From Sapria himalayana (taxonomy: Eukaryota; Streptophyta; Magnoliopsida; Malpighiales; Rafflesiaceae): a stretch of 64,000 bases of DNA. The translations under genes were made by a program, and so were the position numbers. The notes beneath the pieces were generated by a model. It worked only from the letters and a program-made list of their open reading frames with translations. It did no database searches and was not told the DNA's origin. The stretch lies in assembly GCA_029783825.1 (NCBI GenBank), contig JAREIK010016128.1, forward strand, positions 1 to 64,000, written 5' to 3'. Positions 48,152 to 58,040 of this stretch are shown here, in pieces (positions within the stretch are counted from its first letter, which is position 1; each line of letters starts with the position of its first letter).

Positions 48152-49521
48152 TGCTATTGGATTTTGACTGTGCTCTAGTTGTGCATTTAGAATCATATAT
48201 TTTGTTTAGGTATTTTATTGAATTTCTTGATTTTTTTTATGGAGTTTGAGAATACTCCTCTCTAACTTTTCCATTCATTTCCTAATTGTGATGCCATTCT
48301 CTTGATTTTTTCTAATGCCCACTCTCTATTTCCCATACCTTGTCAAAATTTATCTATATTTGTATCATCATTGAAGGACCACTTATTAAGTCCTTTTTCT
48401 TCCACGATTCTGTTAAGGGTTATGGAGTTTCTCACCTCCATTTCCTCTTTCGAAAAGTACTCTATAGCAACTGCCCATCTTTTAAATATTTCTTCCTTGT
48501 TTTTCTTTTTTGCCTTGGTTTTCTTGTTGAGCTCTTCAATTTTCCTAATCATTTGTGTTCTTTTATTTTTCTCTGATTTGTCTACTGCCTTAACTTTCCC
48601 TTTACTATTGACATTTCCAGTTCTAGTTATCTTATCCCTTATCGCTATATTCTGAGTTACTAATTTATTTCTAGTTATATTTACTCTTATTTCATTGTTC
48701 TGAGTTACAGATTGAGGGGTCAGGGAGGATTTTTTTGATATCTCACAATTTCTTAGCCCATTCCAGCCTCTATTTTGCTCTCCTCCATTTTATGTGCAGT
48801 TTCTTCATTTCTTTTATGCATTATGTAGTTATTCATGCCATGTCCCATTTTCCTGCAAAAATAACAAAAAGAGGGAAGGTTTTCTGGTATTACTTGTTGC
48901 CAGAAGCCTCCTCCTTACATGTCTCCAATCCATATTCAGTTAGGTAGCTACTTCTGTAGGTAAGTTCCACTACAGACCTTTGACACGCCAGGTCTGGAGA
49001 GTGTGGCAGTAGCTCCATCGAGTAGAAGAGGGGTTCCCGGTTTGCTTGTGATGTGATTGAGAGCAAGCTTGTCATAAAAATGAATCGGTAACATAGGAAA
49101 CAAAAACCATACCGAGGCTAAAGCCAACTCCTCTCTCATGTTGAAGTTGGGAGTCCATTTAAATATTCTCATGGGATAACCCATGATGTGCCAGACACCC
49201 ATCAACCATAAGCGATGGAAGTCTTCATTTGTATGGAGTTGTAACACAATGTGTTTAGCATCAATGACTTTTATTTTTATTAGCACCTTGAGTTTCAGAG
49301 AATCGAAAAATGCTCGAATATCATCAATGCATGGTCGACCATGAGCAAACTTCTCCACCAACGTGTGTTTATGGGACCCCACAAGCTTCCGAATGTTTTT
49401 GGAAGAAAAGTGTATCGAGGGTTCCTCGAATTTTTCTGTGCGTATCCGAAGAAGAAGAGATAGCGAGTGGAATATTTTTAATGAACAAGGAAAATGATTT
49501 CTTATTATCTAAGAAATCCAT
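48144..49521 (-). pseudogene. LINE copy 7 ORF1: DUF4283/zinc knuckle type
   Basis: About 459 codons. The aligned start is near 49521 (MDFLDNKK corresponds to ADFLMNRK of copy 4). The DUF4283-type part (49382-48948) reads HTLVEKFAHGRP, DAKHIVLQLHTNEDFHRLW, GYPMRIFKW and SVWFLFPMLPIHFYDK. The zinc knuckle region reads CYFCRKMGHGMNNY (about 48879-48835): the last cysteine is Tyr. A Lys/Glu-rich tail follows. The stop TAA overlaps the ORF2 start region as TTGTATAA. Confidence 0.87.
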
Positions 49522-49595
49522 TTACTTCAAAATGCAGCTCTTTGAAGCTAGGGTTTGATAGGCCAAGGCTCTCAAAGGATTCTAAATTACTTTCT

Positions 49596-50712
49596 CTTTA
49601 TTGTTCTTATTCTACTATTTTCTTATTCTTCATATTCTTCTTTTTCTTATTATTCTTCTAATTGTTATTATTCATTCTTATTCTTCTTTATCTTCTTATT
49701 CATTTTATTCTACATTTTTTTATTCATCTTACGCTTCATTTTCTTTTAATTATTATTTTTATTCTTATTATTCTTATTATTCTTATTCTTCTTGAACTTA
49801 TTATTCTTTTAATTCTTCCTATTTTTCTTATTCTTCCAATTGTTCTAATTCTTTTTATTCTTCTTATTATTTTTATTCTTATTTTCTTCTTTTTTTTTCT
49901 TATTCTATTTTTCTTCTTATTTTTCTTATTCTACTTTTCTTCTTATTTTTCTTATTCTTCTTATACTTATTTTTTTTTCTTCTTATTCTTCATTTCTTCT
50001 TAATCTTCTTATTCTTCATTTCTTCTTAGTCTTCTTATTCTTCTTATTCTTCTTATTCTTCTTATTCTTCTAATTCTTTTTATTCTTCTTATTCTTATAA
50101 TCCTACTTATTCTTCTTATTCTTTTTAATATTCTTATTCTTATTATTCTTCTTATTCTTCGTATTCTTTTTATTATTCTTATTCTTCTTATTCATGTTAT
50201 TCTCGTTCTTCTTTTTATTCTTATTATTCTTATTATTCTTATTATTCTTACTATTCTTATTATTCTTCTTATTATTCTATTTCTTCTAATTCTTCTTTTT
50301 CTTTTTAATTTTTTTATTCTTCTTATTCTTCGTTTCTTCTTATTCTTCTTAATCTTCCTTTTTTTTCTTTTTCTTTTTATTCTTCTTATTCTTCTCATTC
50401 TTCTTATTCTTTTTATTCTTCTTATTCTTCTTATTCTTCTTATTCTTCTTATTCTTCTTATACTTCTTATTCTTATTTTTCTTCTTATTCTTCTTATTCT
50501 TCTTATTCTTCTTATTCTACGTATTCTTCTTATTCTTCTTAGTATTATCATTCTTCTTATTTTTATTATAATTCTTATTCTTATTATTCTAGTTATTTTA
50601 CTTATTCTACTTATTCTTCTTATTCTTCTTATTCTTCTTATTCTTTTTATTATTCTTCTTTTTATTTTTCTAATTCTTCTAATCCATCTTATTCTTCTTA
50701 TTCTTTTTATTC
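49596..50712 (+). repeat. TTATTC/CTTCTTATT array, block 5a
   Basis: 1.1 kb between the 5' end of copy 7 and the 3' end of copy 8. It is rich in CTTCTTATT at 50035-50080 and 50385-50540. No gene is seen. Confidence 0.95.
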
Positions 50713-50805
50713 TTTTTTTAAGGTTTTTTTAATTATAACCCCCTCTTTTTGCGCAGGAATACCATTGTTATCAAACTAGATTTTACCTTTTACCATTTTA
50801 CATCT

Positions 50806-51789
50806 TTTTCTTACAAAAAGTAAAAACATAATTAACATTACAATTATCACGAATCCTAATCTATTCATCTCCTTATGTTGGCCTTCCAAATTTAGGCCAC
50901 CTTCTATTGTGCATTCCTGGTTTTTAGAGCTGAATATTTTCTCTTTTCATGTCCAGTTTTCCTGCCCTCATCAACTCCTGCCTATCTATTCGTAAGCTAG
51001 ACTTTCATGTTGCCTCAAGATCATGTATCCACTTGCCAGCCAACTTTATGTATAACAGCTTTTTGCAAGATTATGTCCATTTAGACAGCATGTTCCTTCC
51101 CTGCATACACCACCTTGACACCAACACTACATCCACAGCATTTACAAACCATACAAAATCAGCCCCCACTTCCACTCAGCCTATAATTGCATAGCCCTAT
51201 CATAATCTCTACAAACACAATACACAGCACTACATACACCAAATGCACAACCAACTACATATACTACTTTACAAATATTCCAAAATCAGCACACTGCATA
51301 CGCCCTACTGTCCTTGGCTGGCCCTATCTCCATCCCTGCAATCCCAAATTACAATACAAATTAACCCTACAAATTGAAAGAAAAATAACTCCACCAACCA
51401 TGTCTGAAGGCCTATTTTCATTTTTTTAGTTCCTGCAAAATCAAAATAAAACAACCAATATATATATATACATTCCACAACACAAAATCACTGTTACATT
51501 GCCCAACTTAAAAGCAACAATTATCTGCTTTTTAGCTTTTCTCCTTTAGTCATTACACCTATATAATCAAGACAAACAGCAAGCTCACATGCTTACTTCT
51601 GCCCTAAAGAAATGCTACACATGATTATTCCACAGCCTCTTTTTTTCGTGTGATAGTCTCCCTCCAAGACCATGATGACTCTTGGTCTGCTCCATAACCT
51701 TCACCTGCATTTATTTTAGCAACTGCATAACCAATACGTCAATTCATTGAGACTCTGTTAAATCTTACCACCTCTTTGGCCTCCAACCA
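50806..51789 (-). other. 3' UTR of LINE copy 8 with terminal box at its left
   Basis: Non-coding. The box (50715-50805) has minus-strand GGTATTCCTGCGCAAAAAG. A degenerate version of the conserved loop (CCTCCAAGACCATG, 51661-51674) lies near the ORF2 end with a weak 4-bp stem (AGTC/GACT). No gene is seen. Confidence 0.65.
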
Positions 51790-53110
51790 TTTCAAATTAT
51801 ATTTTTGGGTTCTAATATAAGGATCTCATATTTTATCTAATCTAATTAAACTATATTTATTTGGAATGTTATTTTCCTCAAAATCCTGTAAACTTTTCTT
51901 CATTCCTTCTTCTGCTAATTTATCTGCCAGGGCATTTGCCCCTCTAAATATATGCATTATATTTTCTTTTACTTCTACGAGTAATTTTTTTATTTTATTA
52001 ATATCTTCCTCAGACTTCTATAACTTTATTTTACTAGTCAGTAGATCCACTAGTAAACTTGAATATACATGTACATGAATATTTAAACACTTATTTTCCT
52101 TGCAGATTTCGTGACCCTTATGCAGTGCAATGACCTCTGCGTGCAAAGCTGAGGAGGCTATTCCCCTCATTATGAATGCTCCCACTACCCAGCCTTTTTC
52201 ATTTCTTATGACTCCCCCTCCACCTGTAGCACTCATTTCTCTCTTAAAGCTCTCATCCATGTTTAGAATTAAGGCACCTTGCAGAGGTTTATTCCAACTA
52301 ACAATTTTTATTCTAATCTACCAGGATAGCATTTGAGCGAAGTTTCCACATAAAAACATTAATTTTTGATGGTAGGCCCTTTAACCATACTTCTTTAAAT
52401 TTTTCTTGTGTAGGTTTTTAATCTCTCACCAACCATTTTGCACTTTTAATACGGATCCCCCATGTGTATTTAAGGTCAATTTCCACCAGCTATTTGTTAA
52501 TATCGAGTGATATTCGATGATTTTTTTTGTTTAAGCATCATCTTCCAGCTTTTAGATCTCTTTTTAGATTATTAAAGGCCTTGTTTCCTACCCATATTTT
52601 GCTTTTATATATGCAACACAAAGACTTCCATTTTTGCTTTCTTTTAGCTTCCACTAGTTTTTGCACGCCCAGGTTTTGGCTATATTTTTTAGACTGGTGA
52701 TTATAGACCAGCTTGTTCCACTGGATAACATACATCACTCCATTTTTTCTAGTGTAACTTATTTTCCCCCTCTTTCTTACCCCATAAAAAATTAGCTATT
52801 TATCTTTCAATTTTTGTAATCATCTTATTAGGTGGGTGTGCTAACATTCGGATATGCGCCATCGAGCCTTGAAGCACATGCATATTAATGATATACTTCT
52901 TTCCATGCTTAGAAGATTTTCTTACCATCGCGTAATCTATTATCTCATTCTTTTCACTAAAAATGTTAAATACTTTTCTTTCAGCCTCTCGGGCAGTCAA
53001 ATTACATAAAATCTCCTTTTTTATGTGTGAAACCCATAAGAATTCTTAGATTTTGTTCTACATTTTAAGACATCTTCCCAGCTAAAATAAATTGACATTT
53101 ATTCTTATTC
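51790..53110 (-). pseudogene. LINE copy 8 ORF2 fragment: RT C-terminus and RNase H
   Basis: Blocks in minus-strand order: GSMAHIRMLAHPPNKMITKIER (53000-52800, compare HVLQSSLMHNIMI), a decayed region with CCIYKSKIW (52738-52538), then RNase H. RNase H keeps the first aspartate (NMDESF) and HAE, but the third catalytic position reads HVYSS (Asp to Tyr). The tail NKYSLIRLDKI...PYIRTQK is present near 51850-51800. There are multiple frameshifts and stops. The fragment was dead on insertion because the endonuclease and RT palm are missing. Confidence 0.85.
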
Positions 53111-53423
53111 ATCATTCTTATTATTCTTATTATTCTTATTATTCTATTGATTATTCTTATTGTTCTTAATCTTAGTGTTCATGTTTTTCTTGTTATTCTT
53201 CTTATTGTTATTTTTCTTCTTATTTATGTTATTCTTCTTATTTTTATTATTATTCTTATTCTTCTTATTCTCCTTATTCTCATTATTCTTCTTATTCTTC
53301 TTATTCTTCTTATTCTACTTATTTTTCTTATTTTTCTTAGTATTATTATTCTTCTTAATCTTCTCATTCTTATTATTCTTCTCATTCTTCTTATTCTTCT
53401 TATACTTCTTATTCTTATTATTC
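53111..53423 (+). repeat. Array block 5b (0.3 kb)
   Basis: TTATTC/CTTCTTATT units between the 5' junction of copy 8 and stub 9. Confidence 0.93.
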
Positions 53424-53551
53424 AATATTTTTTAAAAGTTTGTTTTGTTAATAATAAAAAGCCCTCTCTCTTGGCATCAGAATACTATTTTTCTAATCTA
53501 TAAAACTACAATTTGCCACTTTTACACCCTTAAAAAAATAAAAAACATTGA
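53424..53551 (-). mobile_element. LINE stub, copy 9 (3'-terminal ~125 bp)
   Basis: Terminal box variant (minus-strand AGTATTCTGATGCCAAGAG) plus about 30 bp. Flanked by TCTTATTATTC at 53413-53423 and 53552-53562, a plausible 11-bp target-site duplication. Confidence 0.75.
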
Positions 53552-54352
53552 TCTTATTATTCTACTTATTATACTTTATCTACTTATTCTACTTATTCTT
53601 TGTATTCTTCTTATTATTTTTATTCTTTTTATTTTTATTTTTTTTTCTTCTAATTCTTCTAATTCATCTTATTCTTCTTTCTCTATTTATTTTGTTAATT
53701 ATTTTTATCCATCTTATTCTTTTTATTATTCTTATTCTTATTATACATATTATTCATCTTATTCATCTTATTTATCTTATTTTTCTTATTTTTCTTATTC
53801 TACTTATTCTTCATATTCTTCTTATTTTTTGTATTCTTCATATTGTTCTTATTCTTCTTATTTATACTATTCTTGTTATTCTTTTTATTCTTGTTACTCT
53901 TTTTATTCTTTTTATTCTTCTTATTATTCTATTTCTTCTAATTCGTCTAATTCTTCTTTTTCTTCTTAATTTTTTATTCTTCTTATTCTTCTTATTCTTC
54001 TTATTCATCTCATTCTTCTAATTCTTCTTATACTTCTTATTCTTATTATTCTTATTTTATTCTTATTATTTTTATTATTTTTATTCTTCTTACTCTTCTT
54101 ATTCTTCTTATTATTTTATTCTTCTTAGTATTATTATTCATCTTATTCTTCTTATTCTTCTTATAGTTCTTATTCTTATTATTCTTCTTTTCTTCTTATT
54201 ATTTTTATTCTTCTTACTCTTCTTATTCTTCTTATTATTTTATTCTTATTCTTCTTATTCTTCTTATTCTTTTTATTCTTCTTATTCTTCTTATTCTTTT
54301 TATTCTTTTTATTCTTCTTATTCTTCTTATACTTCTTATTCTTATTATTCTA
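53552..54352 (+). repeat. Array block 5c
   Basis: TTATTC/CTTCTTATT units between stubs 9 and 10. No gene is seen. Confidence 0.93.
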
Positions 54353-54478
54353 TATTTTTTAAAAGTTTGTTTTATTAATTATAAAAATCCCTCCTTCTTG
54401 GCATCAGAATACCATTTTTCCAATCTATAAAACTATAATTTGCCACTTTAACACCCTTAACAAAATAAAAGACATTGA
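54353..54478 (-). mobile_element. LINE stub, copy 10 (duplicate of copy 9)
   Basis: Nearly the same sequence as copy 9, including the CATCAG variant of the box and the ACATTGATC at its truncated 5' edge. Flanked by TCTTATTATTCTA at 54340-54352 and 54479-54491. It arose by duplication of the surrounding array, not by a second retrotransposition. Confidence 0.8.
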
Positions 54479-55537
54479 TCTTATTATTCTACTTATTATA
54501 TTTTATCTACTTATTCTACTTATTATATTTTATCTACTTATTCTACTTATTCTTCGTATTCTTCTTAATCTATTATTCTTTTTATTCTTTTATTTTTATT
54601 TTTCTTTTTTTCTTCTAATTCTTCTAATTCATCTTATTCTTCTTATTCTTCTTACTCTATTTATTTTGTTAATTCTTTTTATCCATCTTATTCTTTTTAT
54701 TATTCTTATTCTTCTTATTCTTTTTATTCTTCTTATTTTTCTTATTCTTCTTATTTTTTGTATTCTTCATATTGTTCTTATTCTTCTTATTTATGTTATT
54801 CTTGTTATTCTTTTATTCTTGTTACTCTTTTTATTCTTTTTATTCTTCTTATTATTCTATTTCTTCTAATTCGTATAATTCTTCTTTTCCTTCTTAATTT
54901 TTTATTCTTCTTATTAATCTCATTCTTCTTATTCTTCTTATTCTTCTTATTCTTTTTATTCTTTTTATTCTTTTTATTCTTCTTATTCTTCTTATTCTTC
55001 TTTTCTTCTTATTGTTTTTAATCTTCTTATTCTTCTTATTATTTTATTCTTCTTAGTATTATTCTTCTTCTTATTCTTCTTATTCTTCTTATACTTTTTT
55101 TTTATTCTACTTATTCTACATATTCTTCTTAATCTTATCATTCTTCTTATTCTTCTTATTTTTCTTATTTTTTTATTCTTTTTATTCTTTTTATTCATCT
55201 TGTTCTTTTTATTCTTCTAATTCTTCTAATTCATCTTATTCTTCTTATTCTTCTTATTCTTCTTATTCTTCTTATTCTTCTTATTCTTCTTCTTCTTTTT
55301 ATTCTTCTTATTCTTCTTATTCTTCTTATTCTTTTTATTATTCTTAATCTTATTATTCATGTTTTTCTTCTTATTCTTCTTATTCTTCTAATTATTATTA
55401 TTATTATTATTATTTTTCTTTTTCTTCTTATTGTTCTTATTCTTCTTATTCATGTCATTCTTTTTATTATTCTTTTTTTATTTTTTTTTCATATTCTTCT
55501 TATTTTTATTATTGATGCCATTCTTCTTATTATTCTT
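54479..55537 (+). repeat. Array block 5d
   Basis: 1.06 kb of TTATTC/CTTCTTATT units, with an (ATT)n run at 55393-55415. It runs into the cut 3' end of copy 11. Confidence 0.93.
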
Positions 55538-56709
55538 ACAATCTAGAACTACCCTTATCCCCTTTTACACCCTTAAAATAAAATAAATGAAACAATCCAC
55601 ATTATGCTTGGAGTGAATCTTCTTATTCTAACTCTAAATGCACCACTCCTCTTTGATTATATGCTTAAAATGCTTTACTTGAAGTGTATCTTGCCCTATT
55701 TATCTTTTATTTCTCTACCCCTTATGCTTTTTTGCTTCCCTTCTTTCTCATCTCCAGCCACTTATTTGTTGATATCATGTCTTTAGTTAAAATTTTGGCT
55801 GCCTCTTTGGTATTTTATTCTTATTCATCTTATCCTCCTCTGCCTTATGTTGTTATTGCCTTTGACCATTGCATCCCATGCACCTCAAAGCAAACAAAAC
55901 AGAAAATTGAACAATAGATATCAATATATATTTCTTCCTGACTAATATCACAGCCTTTCTTCACTACCCCTTGTAGGCTGTTTTAATACAGTAGTCACTG
56001 CAACTTTGGCATCCTCTTTTATATTGCCTCTAGAACTACCCTTATCCCTTTTTATACCATTGAAAATAAATAAACATGCACATTATGCTTGAAGTGAATC
56101 TTCTTGTTTCTAGCTCTAAGTTTATCATGTGTTTAGTAAGGTTTTGGTAGCCTCTTTGTTGTTTTATTCATTTTCTTCCTATCCTCCTTTGACTTATGTA
56201 TGCATTTGACCACCGTATCCCCTGCACCTCAAGAATACAAGGCCAAGAACATAGAAACAATAGGTAATATATTGCTTCCTATCCAATCGCACCTCCTTTC
56301 TTCACTTCCCCTTGCAGGTTTTTTGAATACCACAGACTCTACTACTGGATTTTAGCAGCCTAGATCTCTACCTTGTGTTGTAATGACCAATGCAGTCCCT
56401 GCACTTTAAGCATACCAAAGCAATAGAATCTACATTTCCTCTTGACCAACAGCTCGACCATAAGACCTTACACTTTTTAATACAGCAGGCCAACTGTACA
56501 ATAAGATGTTCACATAATTTTAATTTATTTAAAACCCGATTTCTACTTAGGCTATTTCAGTTTGTCACTACCCATTTTTTCTTTCCTTCCATATTCCATT
56601 TTCTATATACTTTCACCTTAACCCATACCCATAATTCTAAAAACCAAAATAGAGCAAGGTATATTTTTATACATTCCCCACAGGACCGGAGAAATCAAGA
56701 ATTTCTTTA
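55538..56709 (-). other. 3' UTR of LINE copy 11, with internal tandem repeat
   Basis: Non-coding. TAGAACTACCCTTATCCC at 55547 recurs at 56033; CACATTATGCTTG at 55598 and 56085; CACCTCAAAGCAA/CACCTCAAGAATA at 55880 and 56226; a third weaker copy starts near 56355 with CCTTGTGTTGTAATGACCA. Units are about 480 bp and 310-320 bp, shortened by internal deletion. A trace of the conserved loop (CCCCACAGGACCGGA, 56677-56691) lies beside the ORF2 stop. Confidence 0.75.
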
Positions 56710-58018
56710 CTAATTTTTAATTCTAATATACGGGTATTCTAATTTGTCTAATGCAATTATGGCATTATATTTTTCTGGCATATTATCCCCCTCAAACTCT
56801 TGTTACCCCCTTTTTCATGCCTTCCTTTGCTAAGTTGTCTGCTAAAGCATTCACTTCCCTATATATATGCATAACTTCCCCATTTAGGTCGGTTAAACAA
56901 CTTTTGATTTCCTCTATTTGTTCATCATACTGCCACATTTCTATCTTATTTGTGGCCAGATTTATCACTAGACTAGAGTCCACCTGTGCTCGTATATTTA
57001 TATAAGAGTTTGCTTTGCATATTTAAGACCCTTATGTAAGGCTAAAATTTCTAATTGCAAGGCTGAAGATGTTTTTTCTTTCATTGTAAATGCTTTTAGA
57101 ACATTACCCTACTCATTTCTTATCACACCTCCTCCCCCTGCCACTCCCATATCCCTGTTAAAGCAACCATCAGTGTTTAGGGCAAACCTTACCCTTAGAA
57201 GTTTTTTCCAACATACCATTCTTACCTTAGGAATTTTTTCCTTAGTTGCATGTAAGCCCCATATCTTTCTTTTTTCATCTTCCATTTCAATGTTCTAAGT
57301 TTTAAGGGGAACCCTACTGATATCCATGAACATTCTTTTTTAATTTCTTCTATTATATGATTAGCATTCATTTTAATATTCTCAAACCTACTTCTATTCT
57401 TGGCTTTTCATAGGTTCCAGACTATTATATGCGGGAGGTAATCACTTAGCCAGTTACATACTTTATTCTTAGTGAGTCTTATCCTCCATCTCATTAATCT
57501 TTCCTTGATGTCTTCTAACTTATTGCTTACTTGTGCATCTCTTCCTAGATAATCCCAGACTTCCACCACTATATTCCCTGTTGAAAATAAATGATTTGTG
57601 CTTTCTTTGCTAGTATAACAGCATTTGCACCTAGAAGCTAATTTAACCCCTTTCATTTGAATATCCGAGTCCACCGGAATGACATTCGATAAAAGCTTCC
57701 ACATAAATACATTAATTTTTTTATGGGATCTCTTTCACCCAGGGTCCCTTAATTTTTAGATAATTTATTTTTTCTTTTCTTACTAATAATTTTGCACTTT
57801 TAAGCATAAACCTTCCCTGTGGATTTAGAGTTCATCTCCATTCATTGTTAATTAGACGTGCATTACTTCCAACTAAATCTTTTTGTTTAAGCATCATATT
57901 CCAACTTTTAGACGTTTTTTTAGCATTCTTACATGCTTTATTTCCTAAACCATATCTAGCCTTCATATATCTCAACCACATGCTATCTTTCTACTTGAGC
58001 CTCCACCAATTCTTACAT
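56710..58018 (-). pseudogene. LINE copy 11 ORF2 fragment: zinc-binding segment and RNase H
   Basis: Begins at WWRLK (about 58005), a little downstream of the RT thumb. The zinc-binding block 57704-57408 reads VIPVDSDIQMKGVKLASRCKCCYTSKESTNHLF and ends near IVVEVWDYL, matching copy 4 residue by residue in its conserved positions. RNase H keeps NTDGC near 57170 (first Asp), VDSSLV and ALADNLAKEG (56983-56792). The tail LDKLEYPYIRIKN ends at a TAG stop (56712-56710). Stops and frameshifts break the rest. Confidence 0.87.
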
Positions 58019-58040
58019 ATGGAAGAATAAGAATAATATA
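58019..58040. repeat. Array remnant at the head-to-head LINE junction
   Basis: GGAAGAATAAGAATAATATA separates the 5'-truncated ends of copies 11 and 12. It is array sequence with the AAGAAT strand on plus, opposite to every other block. Confidence 0.65.

Larger units (their letters stand above)
43000..49595 (-). mobile_element. LINE copy 7, near full-length
   Basis: About 6.6 kb on the minus strand between array blocks. It has 5' UTR, ORF1 (49521-48144), ORF2 (48151-44260), 3' UTR with hairpin, terminal box (43005-43105) and a T-rich (minus-strand A-rich) end. The exact ends and target duplication cannot be fixed because flanks are low-complexity. The RT and RNase H active sites are mutated. 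Confidence 0.92.
50713..53110 (-). mobile_element. LINE copy 8, 5'-truncated inside the reverse transcriptase
   Basis: 2.4 kb on the minus strand: RT C-terminal part, zinc-binding segment, RNase H, 3' UTR and terminal box (50715-50805). The 5' junction falls within the codons for LNKNKCQF, where the element reads AATAAGAATAAATGTCAATT. The AATAAGAATAA part is indistinguishable from array sequence, and pure array follows. Confidence 0.9.
53413..55290 (+). repeat. Tandem duplication of ~930 bp that includes a LINE stub
   Basis: 53413-54339 and 54340-about 55290 share the stub (copies 9 and 10), the adjoining TCTACTTATTATACTTTATC / TATATTTTATC, the TCTAATTCATCTTATTC word, TATTTTGTTAATT (53690/54664) and TTCTTGTTACTC (53889/54824), in the same order. 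Copy 10 also has an extra internal repeat of TTATATTTTATCTACTTATTC. Confidence 0.8.
55538..58018 (-). mobile_element. LINE copy 11, truncated at both ends
   Basis: About 2.5 kb on the minus strand. The 3'-terminal box is cut: the part reading TACAATCTAGAACTACCC is present at 55539, but the GGTATTC core and tail are replaced by array. ORF2 is kept from the RT C-terminal part (58018) to the end (56710). The 5' border at 58018 faces copy 12 head to head across about 20 bp of array-like sequence. Confidence 0.88.

Noticed and set aside
43000..49620. Target-site duplication for copy 7
   Set aside because: No word of 10 bp or more with a distinguishing base is shared by the two flanks; low complexity prevents a call.
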